From Paracoccaceae bacterium (GTDB lineage Bacteria > Pseudomonadota > Alphaproteobacteria > Rhodobacterales > Rhodobacteraceae), in the NCBI GenBank assembly GCA_021648225.1, contig JAKITE010000002.1:9516-73515 (forward strand): 64,000 bases of DNA, written 5' to 3'. The notes beneath the pieces were generated by a model, which was given only the letters and a program-made list of their open reading frames with translations, made no database searches and was not told where the DNA came from. The translations under genes and the position numbers were made by a program. The number at the start of each line of letters is the position of its first letter. The first letter of the stretch is position 1. Shown here in pieces: positions 30,914 to 39,151 of the stretch.

Positions 30914-31833
30914 TGGCAGTCAAACGTTTCAGGGGGGCCAACAGCCCCGATGCAAAACCGGATGAAGCGGTTATAATGGCGGATGCGCCGGTTAATCCAT
31001 TGGCCGGCAAATCCATCAAGGTCAGCAATTTTCGCGCAAATCTGTTGTTTTTTGTGCCCCTGCCCTTGCTGTTGAACGGGTTTTCCAAAATGGCGGATGC
31101 CGCGCCGCTTTCGATGCTGGCATCTTTTGGCGCCTTTGCCTTGCTTGTTCTTTCCGCATGGCTACTGCGCGAAGGGTTAAAGGCCGAAGCCGCCTATAAT
31201 GCCCGCAAGGTTGCGCGCCCGCCGATGCCACGAAAAATCATCGCCGCCGATCTTTCCGGTATCGGGGTTGGCATGGCCGCGTGGCTTAGCTGGGGCCAGC
31301 CGCTCTGGAGCGCGGTGGTGTTTGGCGTGGTTACGGTTGTGGCTTTTCTGGCGGCTTTCGGGCTGGACCCGTTACGCAAAAAAGGCATGGAAGGCTTTAA
31401 CGAATTTGAAGCCAACCGCGTTGCCAAGGCGGTTGGCAAAGCCGAAAAACTGCTGGCCCAAATCAGCGACGCCGCGGCGCGTATTGGTGACCGGCGCATC
31501 GAATCCAAGGTGAATGATCTGACCGCTGCGGCGGCTGAAATGCTGCGGGTTGTTGAAGACGACCCACGGGATTTGACATCGGCACGTAAATTCATGACGG
31601 TATATTTAATGGGTGCGCGCGATGCGACGGTAAAATTTGCCGATGTTTATTCGCGATCCCAAAATCAGGAAGCACGATCGGAATACGAGACTTTATTAAA
31701 AGACCTGCAAACAAGTTTTGAAGGTAAAAAACAAGCATTATTGCAAGATGACCACACCGATCTGGATGTGGAGATCGAAGTCTTGCGCGAAAGATTACAA
31801 CGCGAAGGGCATTTGCCCAAAGAGGGAGAATAA
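30913..31833 (+). CDS. XpaC-like protein (5-bromo-4-chloroindolyl phosphate hydrolysis family)
   Basis: 306 residues from the ATG at 30913; a GTG at 30901 is in frame but inside the small upstream gene. Four hydrophobic segments (about 43-60, 66-87, 114-129, 132-148) precede a cytoplasmic alpha-helical domain (about 150-306). The family always pairs with TelA, which follows by 1 base. The phosphatase-like name comes from an indirect Bacillus phenotype. A membrane partner of TelA in envelope stress is the better description. Confidence 0.85.
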   Translation: MAVKRFRGANSPDAKPDEAVIMADAPVNPLAGKSIKVSNFRANLLFFVPLPLLLNGFSKMADAAPLSMLASFGAFALLVLSAWLLREGLKAEAAYNARKVARPPMPRKIIAADLSGIGVGMAAWLSWGQPLWSAVVFGVVTVVAFLAAFGLDPLRKKGMEGFNEFEANRVAKAVGKAEKLLAQISDAAARIGDRRIESKVNDLTAAAAEMLRVVEDDPRDLTSARKFMTVYLMGARDATVKFADVYSRSQNQEARSEYETLLKDLQTSFEGKKQALLQDDHTDLDVEIEVLRERLQREGHLPKEGE

Positions 31834-31834
31834 C

Positions 31835-33022
31835 ATGACCGAGGATATCAGAGCCAAAGCAGAAAGCACCTTGAAAGAGGTTGAAAAAGTCACCTCGGTG
31901 CTGCTGCCGGAACCAAAAGGCGAATTGATCGTGATTGATCAGGCCAGCGCTGCCGAAAAAGCACAAATCGACACTGCCATTGGCGAGCTGGATATGGGAG
32001 ACACCCAGTCGATCATCCGGTTCGGGTCATCCGCACAGGCCGAATTGCAGGTAATTTCGCAAGAAATGCTGGCCGGTGTGCGCAATCAGGATGCTGGCCC
32101 TGCGGGCGATGCGCTGCGCGAAATGGTGACCTCCATTCGTGGTTTCTCGGTTGATGAACTGAACCCGAACCGCACCCAAAGCTGGTGGGATAAATTGCTG
32201 GGCCGCGCCAAACCGATTGCCATGTTCATGGCCAAATACGAAACCGTGCAAGGCCAGATTGATAAAATTACCGAAGAATTATTGCAGCACGAACATATCT
32301 TGCTTAAAGACATCAAATCGCTTGATAAGCTGTATGAAAAAACCCTTGAATTTTACGACCAACTGGCGATTTATATCGCGGCTGGCGAAGAAAAAATCAA
32401 AAGCCTTGATGATGTGGATATTCCGGCAAAACAAAAAGCCGTGGATGACGCGCCTGAGGATGACAAGGTTATTATCGCACAGGAACTGCGTGATCTGCGC
32501 GCCGCACGCGATGATCTGGAACGCCGGGTGCATGATTTGAAACTGACCCGTCAGGTCACCATGCAAAGCCTGCCCAGCATTCGTCTGGTGCAGGAAAACG
32601 ATAAATCTCTGGTTACCAAGATCAATTCCACCATGGTCAACACTGTGCCGCTTTGGGAAACCCAACTGGCGCAGGCTGTCACCATCCATCGTTCCCGCGA
32701 GGCTGCAAAAGTAGTGCGCGAGGCCAATGATCTGACCAATGAATTGCTGACTGCCAATGCGGAAAACCTGAAAATCGCCAATAAGGAAATCCGCACCGAA
32801 ATGGAACGCGGCGTGTTTGACATCGAGGCTATCAAAAAGGCCAATGCGGCCCTGATTGAAACCATCGAGGACAGCCTGCGCATCGCTGACGAGGGCAAAG
32901 CCAAACGTCTTGAGGCCGAAAAAGAGCTGGACATTATGGAGCGCGAGCTGACCAACACGCTGGCAGCGGCCAAAGCCAAAGATACGGCCTCTAGCCATAA
33001 TATCGGCAGCAGCGTCGAATAG
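31835..33022 (+). CDS. telA: TelA family protein (toxic-anion resistance)
   Basis: 395 residues from the ATG at 31835 after AGAGGGAGAATAAC. Almost entirely alpha-helical and charged, matching TelA/KlaA. The segments SWWDKLLGRAKPIAMFMAKYETVQGQIDKI and QSLPSIRLVQENDKSLVTKI are typical. Linked by genetics to tellurite and cell-envelope-drug resistance. It originally led straight into the SPFH gene: the start region of that gene is found immediately after the telA stop and again 884 bases on, with an insert between. Confidence 0.92.
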   Translation: MTEDIRAKAESTLKEVEKVTSVLLPEPKGELIVIDQASAAEKAQIDTAIGELDMGDTQSIIRFGSSAQAELQVISQEMLAGVRNQDAGPAGDALREMVTSIRGFSVDELNPNRTQSWWDKLLGRAKPIAMFMAKYETVQGQIDKITEELLQHEHILLKDIKSLDKLYEKTLEFYDQLAIYIAAGEEKIKSLDDVDIPAKQKAVDDAPEDDKVIIAQELRDLRAARDDLERRVHDLKLTRQVTMQSLPSIRLVQENDKSLVTKINSTMVNTVPLWETQLAQAVTIHRSREAAKVVREANDLTNELLTANAENLKIANKEIRTEMERGVFDIEAIKKANAALIETIEDSLRIADEGKAKRLEAEKELDIMERELTNTLAAAKAKDTASSHNIGSSVE

Positions 33023-33044
33023 GAGACAAACATGGGTATTTTCG
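33018..33044 (+). repeat. 27-bp direct repeat, left copy
   Basis: Matches 33902-33928 at 26 of 27 positions. It holds the last bases of telA, the AGGAGACAAAC ribosome site, ATG and the first codons Met-Gly-Ile-Phe. This left copy now encodes only a dead 10-residue start (stop at 33062-33064), so it is a severed duplicate of the SPFH gene start. Confidence 0.9.
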
Positions 33045-33065
33045 GGCTTAGGAGACGTAATTGAA

Positions 33066-33722
33066 GTGTTTATAGATTTGTTGAAACCTGAAACCTTTGA
33101 TTTCGTCGCTAAGTTTTTTCTGGCCGGATACATAGTCATTGTCATACGATCCCGATTTGTAGTCGGAGAGCGACCTAAGGCAGCCCATGTAGTCGCTGAA
33201 GCCGTAATTCTTAGCCTAATTAACCAATTAATATTTCAAACCATAAGTCAGATTTTCATATGGATCGTCCCTACTGAATACAGCCAGTGGGTTTGGATGC
33301 GCTTCCCATTTTATATTGAAGTTGTATTTCTCCCATTATTGTGGGGTTTACTGATTGGAGCAAACTTATCCAAAGGCTGGAAACATGCGGTTTTCCGGCG
33401 GCTCTCGATGCCTATCGTTAGCCCAATTCAAAGAGCTCACGATTTTGCTTTTGGTTTTAACAGAGAGCCCTGCCTTGTAATAGTTACATATGAAGATGAA
33501 ACGATAGTGAGGGGCCATTTTGGCACCGAATCCTTAGCCGCCAGTGATCCCGAACGTAGCGATTTGTACTTGGAACGCCTATATACTGTAGATAACACTG
33601 ACCAATGGATAGAAACAATGCCGGGCAGGTCGGCTTTGTTAAGTTTGAATAATGTGCGTTCGATCGAATTTTTAGATCAGATCACAAATGATACTAATTC
33701 AGAAGGAAAAGGAAATGCCTAA
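33066..33722 (+). CDS. DUF6338-like membrane protein in repeat-flanked insert
   Basis: 218 residues, GTG start 11 bases after AGGAG. The N-terminal half has three hydrophobic segments (about 12-30, 43-70, 80-100). The soluble C-terminal domain contains ESLAASDPERSDLYLERLY, SALLSLNNVRSIEFLD and a VTYEDETIVRGHFG strand, which I recognise as DUF6338 (memory match). The gene is clearly AT-richer than telA or the SPFH gene (sampled lines about 37-45% GC against 50-55%) and uses rarer codons. It overlaps the next small gene by 8 bases. Function unknown; a recently acquired cassette. Confidence 0.75.
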   Translation: MFIDLLKPETFDFVAKFFLAGYIVIVIRSRFVVGERPKAAHVVAEAVILSLINQLIFQTISQIFIWIVPTEYSQWVWMRFPFYIEVVFLPLLWGLLIGANLSKGWKHAVFRRLSMPIVSPIQRAHDFAFGFNREPCLVIVTYEDETIVRGHFGTESLAASDPERSDLYLERLYTVDNTDQWIETMPGRSALLSLNNVRSIEFLDQITNDTNSEGKGNA

Positions 33723-33906
33723 ATCAGGACGAACGCTGTTAGTTGACGGCTATCAGGCCAAACCTAAGCTCAGGGCAATTACTAAAATCGGAGCTAATAG
33801 TCGCGGTTATCAAGGGTTAAAAAAACCTAGTTCTCTATCAAGTGCCGGTAACACAGCAAAATTACCAAAAACGACATCCGCAGTTCAAAAGCCTGCCAAA
33901 AAATAG
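33715..33906 (+). CDS. Small basic GYQ-motif protein paired with the DUF6338-like gene
   Basis: 63 residues. ATG at 33715 behind AGAAGGAAAAGGAA, inside the end of the preceding gene. Very basic and without predicted fold: it starts MPKSGRTLLVDGYQAK, repeats GYQ at about 37, and has a Ser/Thr/Lys-rich tail. Short GYQ-repeat proteins of this kind are, as I recall, common companions of DUF6338 genes. The pair therefore looks like a two-gene module. Its stop lies within the right copy of the 27-bp repeat region. Confidence 0.7.
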   Translation: MPKSGRTLLVDGYQAKPKLRAITKIGANSRGYQGLKKPSSLSSAGNTAKLPKTTSAVQKPAKK

Positions 33907-33928
33907 GAGACAAACATGGGAATTTTCG
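33902..33928 (+). repeat. 27-bp direct repeat, right copy
   Basis: Second copy of 33018-33044, one mismatch, offset 884 bases. Here the ATG at 33916 opens the intact SPFH gene. The copies bracket the DUF6338-like and small-protein genes. Confidence 0.9.
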
Positions 33929-35016
33929 ATTTTTTAACCGGCCAGTTTATAGATGTCATCCACCATACGGATGACACGCAAGATACGCTGGTCTGGCGGT
34001 TTGAACGTCAGGGCCATGAAATTAAATATGGCGCGAAATTAACGGTTCGCGAAGGCCAAGCGGCGGTTTTCATCCATGAGGGCCAGATGGCGGATGTATT
34101 TTCGCCCGGGCTTTATATGTTGGAAACCAACAATATGCCGATCATGACCAGCCTGCAACACTGGGATCACGGTTTTCAAAGCCCGTTCAAGTCGGAAATA
34201 TATTATGTCAACACCACCCGTTTTCAAGACCTGAAATGGGGCACCAAAAATCCGATCATGTGCCGCGACCCGGAATTTGGCGTGGTGCGTATTCGCGCTT
34301 TTGGCACCTATACCATTCGGGTTTCTGACCCTGCGGTGTTTATGCGTGAAATTGTTGGCACCGATGGTGAATTCACCACCGATGAAATCTCCAGCCAGAT
34401 CCGCAATATCATTGTGTCGCGTTTTACCAATGCGGTGGCAAAATCCGGCATTCCGGTGCTGGATATGGCCGCAAATATGGACGAGCTGAGCAATATTATT
34501 GCTGATCTTGTCTCGCCACAACTGGCGGAATACGGCCTTGAAATGCCGATGCTGATGATCGAAAACATCTCGCTGCCCGCAGCGGTAGAAGAGGCCATGG
34601 ACAAACGCACCTCGATGGGTGTGGTGGGCGATTTGAACAAATATACTCAATTCTCCGCAGCCGAAGCCATGACCGCAGCCGCCTCCAACCCCGGTGGTTC
34701 GGGCATGGGTGACGGGCTTGGCATGGGTATGGGCATGGCGATGGCGCAAAACATGGCTGGTATGGGCGCTGCTGCACCCGCCGCTGCCGCGCCGCCGCCT
34801 CCGCCGGCTGAAAAGGTCTGGCATCTTGCTGAAAACGGCAAAACCACCGGTCCGTTTTCAAAAGCCGCCCTTGGCCGCATGGCCAGCGATGGCAGCCTGA
34901 AACGCGGTTCAACCGTTTGGACTGCGGGTCAGGATGGCTGGATAGCAGCGGGTGATATTGATGAATTGGCACAGCTGTTTACGGTTATGCCGCCGCCTCC
35001 ACCACCAGCTGGCTAG
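33916..35016 (+). CDS. SPFH-domain protein with C-terminal GYF-like domain (YdjI type)
   Basis: 366 residues. The SPFH/band-7 domain (about 30-245; VREGQAAVFIHEGQ, GTYTIRVSDP, TDEISSQIRN) is preceded by no membrane helix. A Gly/Met-rich stretch (about 255-285) and a proline run lead to a GYF_2-like domain (about 296-355; WHLAENGKTTGPFSKAAL, WTAGQDGWIAAGDI). It is related to Bacillus YdjI, which works with PspA and the zinc-ribbon protein YdjH at stressed membranes. The zinc-ribbon gene follows by 6 bases. The true start is the right repeat copy. Confidence 0.88.
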   Translation: MGIFDFLTGQFIDVIHHTDDTQDTLVWRFERQGHEIKYGAKLTVREGQAAVFIHEGQMADVFSPGLYMLETNNMPIMTSLQHWDHGFQSPFKSEIYYVNTTRFQDLKWGTKNPIMCRDPEFGVVRIRAFGTYTIRVSDPAVFMREIVGTDGEFTTDEISSQIRNIIVSRFTNAVAKSGIPVLDMAANMDELSNIIADLVSPQLAEYGLEMPMLMIENISLPAAVEEAMDKRTSMGVVGDLNKYTQFSAAEAMTAAASNPGGSGMGDGLGMGMGMAMAQNMAGMGAAAPAAAAPPPPPAEKVWHLAENGKTTGPFSKAALGRMASDGSLKRGSTVWTAGQDGWIAAGDIDELAQLFTVMPPPPPPAG

Positions 35017-35022
35017 GCTTGT

Positions 35023-36123
35023 ATGGTTGAAACACCCTCTGAAGAAGAACACCGCTTTCCCTGTGGGGATTGCGGCTCTGACATGCGTTTTGACGCAGCT
35101 AAATCTTTGTTGGTATGCGATTTTTGTGGCAATACCGAACCCGTTGCAGCGCGCGAAAGCGCCAATTGGCAAATCACCGAGCAGGATTTCAACAAAGCCC
35201 TGCGCGATGAATTGCCCGAATCGGAAATGGAAACCACACGGGTTGCCAAATGCGAAAATTGCGGCGCTCAGGTAGATTTTGCCAAGGATAGCCATGCCAC
35301 CGAATGCCCGTTTTGCGCCAGCCCGATCGTGCTGGATACCGGCACCAACAAACATATCAAACCCAAGGGTGTTTTGCCTTTTTCTGTGGCTGAAAAAGCC
35401 GCGCGCGGGGCCATGACCGACTGGTTGGGCAAATTGTGGTTTGCCCCTAATAACCTGAAAGAATACGCCCGAAAAGACCGCAAAATGCAGGGGGTCTATG
35501 TGCCCTACTGGACCTATGACAGCCAATCGGAATCCGATTATCGCGGCCAGCGCGGTGATGCCTATTATGTGACACGAACCGTGGTGGTAAACGGCAAAAC
35601 CGAAACAAGACGCGAACGCAAAATCCGCTGGCGGCCGGCAGCGGGCCATATCTCAAAGTTTTTTGACGATATTCTGATTCTGGCCTCAAAAAGCCTGCCG
35701 AAAAAATACACCGACCGGCTGGCGCCTTGGGATCTGTCGGAACTGGAGGCCTATAGCCCCGATTATCTGGCAGGCTTTAACGCCGAGGCCTATTCGGTGC
35801 AGCTGGCCGACGGGTTTATCGAGGCCAAAATCCTGATGGAGCGTGAAATACGCCAGCTGGTGCGCCACGATATTGGCGGTGATGAACAACGCATTTCACG
35901 GCTTGATACCCGGCTAAGCGACATCACCTATAAGCACGTGCTGCTGCCGGTCTGGCTGGCGGCCTATAAATATAACGGTAAAACCTTTCGCTTTGTGGTC
36001 AATGGCCGCACCGGCAAGGTGCAAGGCGAACGCCCTTGGTCCAAAATCAAAATCGCGCTGGCGGTTGTGGCTGGCCTGATTGTTGCTGGTGCAGCGGTTT
36101 ATTTTATTCAGGCCAATCAATAA
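35023..36123 (+). CDS. Zinc-ribbon membrane protein (YdjH-like)
   Basis: 366 residues. Two zinc ribbons, CGDCGS...CDFCGN (about 14-36) and CENCGA...CPFCAS (about 76-98), are followed by a beta-rich domain with VYVPYWTYD (about 158-166). A C-terminal hydrophobic helix (about 341-361) then anchors it. It is often misnamed primosomal protein N' helicase; no helicase motif is present. It partners the SPFH protein upstream, and a strong terminator follows 5 bases after the stop. Confidence 0.85.
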   Translation: MVETPSEEEHRFPCGDCGSDMRFDAAKSLLVCDFCGNTEPVAARESANWQITEQDFNKALRDELPESEMETTRVAKCENCGAQVDFAKDSHATECPFCASPIVLDTGTNKHIKPKGVLPFSVAEKAARGAMTDWLGKLWFAPNNLKEYARKDRKMQGVYVPYWTYDSQSESDYRGQRGDAYYVTRTVVVNGKTETRRERKIRWRPAAGHISKFFDDILILASKSLPKKYTDRLAPWDLSELEAYSPDYLAGFNAEAYSVQLADGFIEAKILMEREIRQLVRHDIGGDEQRISRLDTRLSDITYKHVLLPVWLAAYKYNGKTFRFVVNGRTGKVQGERPWSKIKIALAVVAGLIVAGAAVYFIQANQ

Positions 36124-36128
36124 GGCAT

Positions 36129-36166
36129 AAAAAACCGCCTAAGCTAACATGCTTCGGCGGTTTTTT
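36129..36166 (+). terminator. Rho-independent terminator of the telA-SPFH operon
   Basis: AAAAAACCGCC (36129-36139) pairs with GGCGGTTTTTT (36156-36166), with an inner AAGC/GCTT stem and a 6-base loop. It has a T6 run on the + strand and an A6 run on the other side, so it could work in both directions. Confidence 0.88.
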
Positions 36167-36191
36167 AATTTGTCAATCAACTATGAATAAG

Positions 36192-36247
36192 TACGCACAA
36201 GGCGAAATAATTACACGGCGGCACTCGATACGTTTGCCTTGTGCGTA
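36192..36247. repeat. 12-bp inverted repeat
   Basis: TACGCACAAGGC at 36192-36203 and its exact reverse complement GCCTTGTGCGTA at 36236-36247, separated by 32 bases. It could be a protein-binding site or a hairpin in an untranslated RNA. No gene is assigned to it. Confidence 0.6.
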
Positions 36248-36316
36248 TCTACGTTATGCCAGATGATTTGGTTTGAAATGTGGCGAAAATTGACATTTAC
36301 CGCCAAAAACACCTGC

Positions 36317-36330
36317 ACCTTACGTAAGGT
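36317..36330. promoter_or_regulatory. Perfect 14-bp palindrome
   Basis: ACCTTACGTAAGGT. Perfect dyads of this length in AT-rich spacers usually mark dimeric regulator sites. The ACGT centre recalls the LiuR-like operator at 44751, but no adjacent promoter or target gene is clear. Confidence 0.4.
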
Positions 36331-36587
36331 AACGTTGATTTTTGGCCATTTTTTGCCACTCGGACCAAAAACAACTGTAGCTTACGCAGCCTGATTCCTG
36401 CGTTTTCAAATCAAAGTTGGTTTGTTTTGTCAAAACTCGGGATGATTCTTTTGGCCTCTGAATCAACAATAAATGCCGACATCCGGCATTGGCTGGTTTG
36501 GCAAATCATCGCGCAAAAATCAACTGGACAGGTTTTTGCCCTTTCCTGCCTGAGGAAAATCTGACAATTCCAAAAATATTGCCAAGC

Positions 36588-36998
36588 CTATCGGTTAAAC
36601 AGCCCTTTTATATCATTCAGCAGATAAGGGCTGGGTTCGCGGGCTGCAACATCCGGCGTGATAATTTCTTCATATGCTTCCTGATCGCGGTCGCCATACC
36701 AGTTCAGGTTGGGGTGGCGTTCTGCATCCCGGTCAAACAGGATAAAACTGCAATCAAGTTTTAATGCCAAACCATAACAATCAATAATATCCGAAGGGTA
36801 TGGCTTGCCCGATATGCTGCGTTCGGCGGCGTCGCGCACATCGATAAACCAGCCATAGCTGCTGCCTTTTACGGCAAATGGCAGGCTGCACGGTTTTCCG
36901 ATAAAGAAATTCACCGAATCCTCACCAAGCCGTTTTCGGGTATCTTCGGTTAAATGCCCTGTGGAAATATCCAGCATATATCGAATAAAAAGCGACAT
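36588..36998 (-). CDS. Uncharacterised small protein (possibly DUF5983-like)
   Basis: 136 residues from the ATG at 36998 (an upstream TTG at 37013 is in frame). It begins MSLFIRYMLDISTGHLTE and contains YGWFIDVRD and DCYGLALKLDCSFILFDRD segments. It has no signal peptide or helix bundle and reads as a soluble cytoplasmic protein. The opening recalls DUF5983 (weak memory match). It stands alone behind the 5'-nucleotidase terminator. Confidence 0.65.
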   Translation of the reverse strand: MSLFIRYMLDISTGHLTEDTRKRLGEDSVNFFIGKPCSLPFAVKGSSYGWFIDVRDAAERSISGKPYPSDIIDCYGLALKLDCSFILFDRDAERHPNLNWYGDRDQEAYEEIITPDVAAREPSPYLLNDIKGLFNR

Positions 36999-37107
36999 CC
37001 GTTTACCATCCAATGATCCGTTGACTTAGGTTCAACATCCAAGGTTACGGTAAGCAAAGCGTTAATCGGGCAAGATTGTTTGCTGTAAAATTTGCTAAAA
37101 TTTATAG

Positions 37108-37133
37108 AAAACCCCGCCAGCGAACCGGCGGGG
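37108..37133 (-). terminator. Terminator of the 5'-nucleotidase gene
   Basis: On the minus strand CCCCGCC, an 8-base loop and GGCGGGG (37112-37133 read on +) form a GC-rich stem followed by TTTTCTAT. It lies 12 bases beyond the stop at 37145. Confidence 0.65.
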
Positions 37134-37144
37134 CAGATCAAAGA

Positions 37145-38710
37145 TTATTGGCTGATACGGCCGTCAAGATAAGGCGTATACGCCCCCTGTGCCAGCATGT
37201 AATCGGCAACCACGTTTTCAAGGCTCGGGCCATAGTCATAAGCGTTCATGCCATCGCTGGAGAACATCTTGTAGCCATCACCGCCACCGCGCACATAGTT
37301 GTTGGTGACCACCCCGTAAACCGCGTTTGGATCAATCAAGGAACCATCCGCAAGGGTGACTTCCATGATGCGCGAACCAGGCGTTGCGTTTGCATCCCAC
37401 ACGAACCGGATACCGGCAACCTGCGGAAACCGCCCTGCGCCGTCTTCAACTGCGCTAACCCCGTTTTCAAGTGCAGCAATAATGCCGGCACCTGTCATCT
37501 GGAAAGTCGCAAGCGTGTTCTGGAATGGCAAAACCGTCAGAACTTCGCCCATGGTTACCGGGCCTGCATCAATGCTGGAACGCAAACCGCCGCCGTTTTG
37601 GATGGCAATGGTTACGCCCTGCCCGGCAACACGGTCAAGCATGGCGTCGGCAACCAGATTACCCATCTGGCACTCAACTGCACGACAACTGCCACGGTCT
37701 CCGTCGATCATTTCGGTGGTTTCAGCAACCACACGATTACGGATTTCTTCCAGCGGAGCCGCCAGTTCAGCAATACGGGCAACCGCGCTTGCGTCTTCGG
37801 CAACAGCGCCATCCATGGCTATTGGCCCGCCAGAGGTCGACATGATAACACCGTCATCATCAAACACGATGTTCAGCTCGCCCAGATATTTACCATAAGC
37901 ATAAGCCGAAACAATCGCGGTGGTGCCAACCATGGTCGGGTATGGGCCTTCGGCTCGGTCGCTTTCATTGGAAAGGAAGGTGTTGGTATGGCCACCGACA
38001 ATCACATCAACAGCCGGAACCGCAGCCGCAACCGCCTGATCAACGCCGTAACCGGAATGGGAAAGAACGATAATTTTGTTAACGCCCATTGCTTCCAGAA
38101 TGGCAACTTCAGCCGCTACTGCATCGGCAGGGTCGGTGAAAATAACGCCCGGTCCGGGGCTTGCCAGAATATCGGTATCTTGCGGTGTTAACCCGATCAG
38201 GCCGATTTTCTCACCGCCAACTTCGATCACGGTGGATTTGGCCAATTTACCCGCCAGCAATTCTTCGCCGCTGACATCGGCATTGGTCATCAGAACCGGA
38301 AATTCAAGCGCATCCATAAACCCGCGCAATACTTCGGGACCATCGTCAAATTCGTGGTTGCCCACGGTCATGGCGTCATAGCCCAGCAGATTCATGAATT
38401 CAGCCGCCATTGCGCCTTTATAATAAGTATAGAACAAAGTGCCTTGGAACTGGTCACCACCCGAAACAAGGATGGAATTTTCAGCGCGCGCGCGGGCTTC
38501 GGCCACTGCGGTTACCAAACGGGCCGAACCACCAAAGCATTTGCCTTCGGTATTGTCTTCGGCAGAACACGGGCTATCGTATTTGCTGATCGGTTCGAAA
38601 CGGGCGTGGAAATCATTGGTGTGCAAGACGGTCAGGCTATATTGGGCCATTGCCGCCCCTGCTGTCAGCGTCAATGCAGCCGCCGAAAGCAGAATCGATT
38701 TATAGGACAT
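37145..38710 (-). CDS. Secreted 5'-nucleotidase / metallophosphoesterase (UshA type)
   Basis: 521 residues from the ATG at 38710, which follows AGGAGAAAAAC; the ORF runs 69 codons further upstream without support. Signal peptide about 1-21 (ending AMA). The N-terminal calcineurin-like domain carries LHTNDFHARFEP, GGDQFQGT, GNHEFDDG, SHSGYG and GGHTNTF metal motifs. The C-terminal 5'-nucleotidase domain (about 310-515) has QNGGGLRSSI and NNYVRGGGDGY. It hydrolyses nucleotides in the periplasm for salvage of nucleoside and phosphate. Monocistronic. Confidence 0.93.
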   Translation of the reverse strand: MSYKSILLSAAALTLTAGAAMAQYSLTVLHTNDFHARFEPISKYDSPCSAEDNTEGKCFGGSARLVTAVAEARARAENSILVSGGDQFQGTLFYTYYKGAMAAEFMNLLGYDAMTVGNHEFDDGPEVLRGFMDALEFPVLMTNADVSGEELLAGKLAKSTVIEVGGEKIGLIGLTPQDTDILASPGPGVIFTDPADAVAAEVAILEAMGVNKIIVLSHSGYGVDQAVAAAVPAVDVIVGGHTNTFLSNESDRAEGPYPTMVGTTAIVSAYAYGKYLGELNIVFDDDGVIMSTSGGPIAMDGAVAEDASAVARIAELAAPLEEIRNRVVAETTEMIDGDRGSCRAVECQMGNLVADAMLDRVAGQGVTIAIQNGGGLRSSIDAGPVTMGEVLTVLPFQNTLATFQMTGAGIIAALENGVSAVEDGAGRFPQVAGIRFVWDANATPGSRIMEVTLADGSLIDPNAVYGVVTNNYVRGGGDGYKMFSSDGMNAYDYGPSLENVVADYMLAQGAYTPYLDGRISQ

Positions 38711-38815
38711 GTTTTTCTCCTGTTGGTTATTATCGGGGAATGTTAGAGCATTCACAAAGCTGCGACAAACACGAAATGCGCTTTGGCTGGTTAAATTGGG
38801 GCAAAGATCAGGAAT

Positions 38816-39151
38816 ATGGAAATTTACAAGATTTTTACGACAAATGAATGGGCCGGGTTGCACATAAATGGCACCACAAAAGGCGCGGCGATTGACCTGA
38901 CCGACGGATATATCCATTTTTCAACCGCCGAAACCGTGGCCGAAACCGCTGCGAAATATTTTGCCAATGTCAGCGGGCTGATGATTTTGGCGGTTGAATC
39001 GGATCATTGCACCGATTTAAAATGGGAAGCCTCGCGCGGTGGCATATTATTCCCGCATCTTTATCGCGATTTAACCATGGCAGATGTGTTATGGGCCAAG
39101 CCCCTGCCCTGCAATGCTGATGGCCATAATTTCCCCGCAGGTATCTTGTGA
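38816..39151 (+). CDS. DUF952 family protein
   Basis: 111 residues, the normal family length. The segments [20 protein letters not shown] and [11 protein letters not shown] are characteristic, with the conserved His-Phe-Ser and His-Leu-Tyr positions. The family is small, cytoplasmic and has no proven role; it resembles glutathione-S-transferase/ADP-ribosyl folds only loosely. It is coupled to pyrD through a GTGA overlap. Confidence 0.88.
   Translation: MEIYKIFTTNEWAGLHINGTTKGAAIDLTDGYIHFSTAETVAETAAKYFANVSGLMILAVESDHCTDLKWEASRGGILFPHLYRDLTMADVLWAKPLPCNADGHNFPAGIL

Larger units (their letters stand above)
36124..36587. other. Intergenic region with terminator, inverted repeat and palindrome
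   Basis: 464 bases without a credible gene. It contains the terminator of the telA-SPFH operon (36129-36166), a 12-bp inverted repeat with 32-base loop (36192-36247) and a perfect 14-bp palindrome (36317-36330). The rest (about 36340-36587) is AT-rich with no recognised element. Confidence 0.7.

Noticed and set aside
36184..36267. 27-residue plus-strand ORF covering the inverted repeat
   Set aside because: No ribosome site, and the frame only exists because the inverted repeat is open in that phase.
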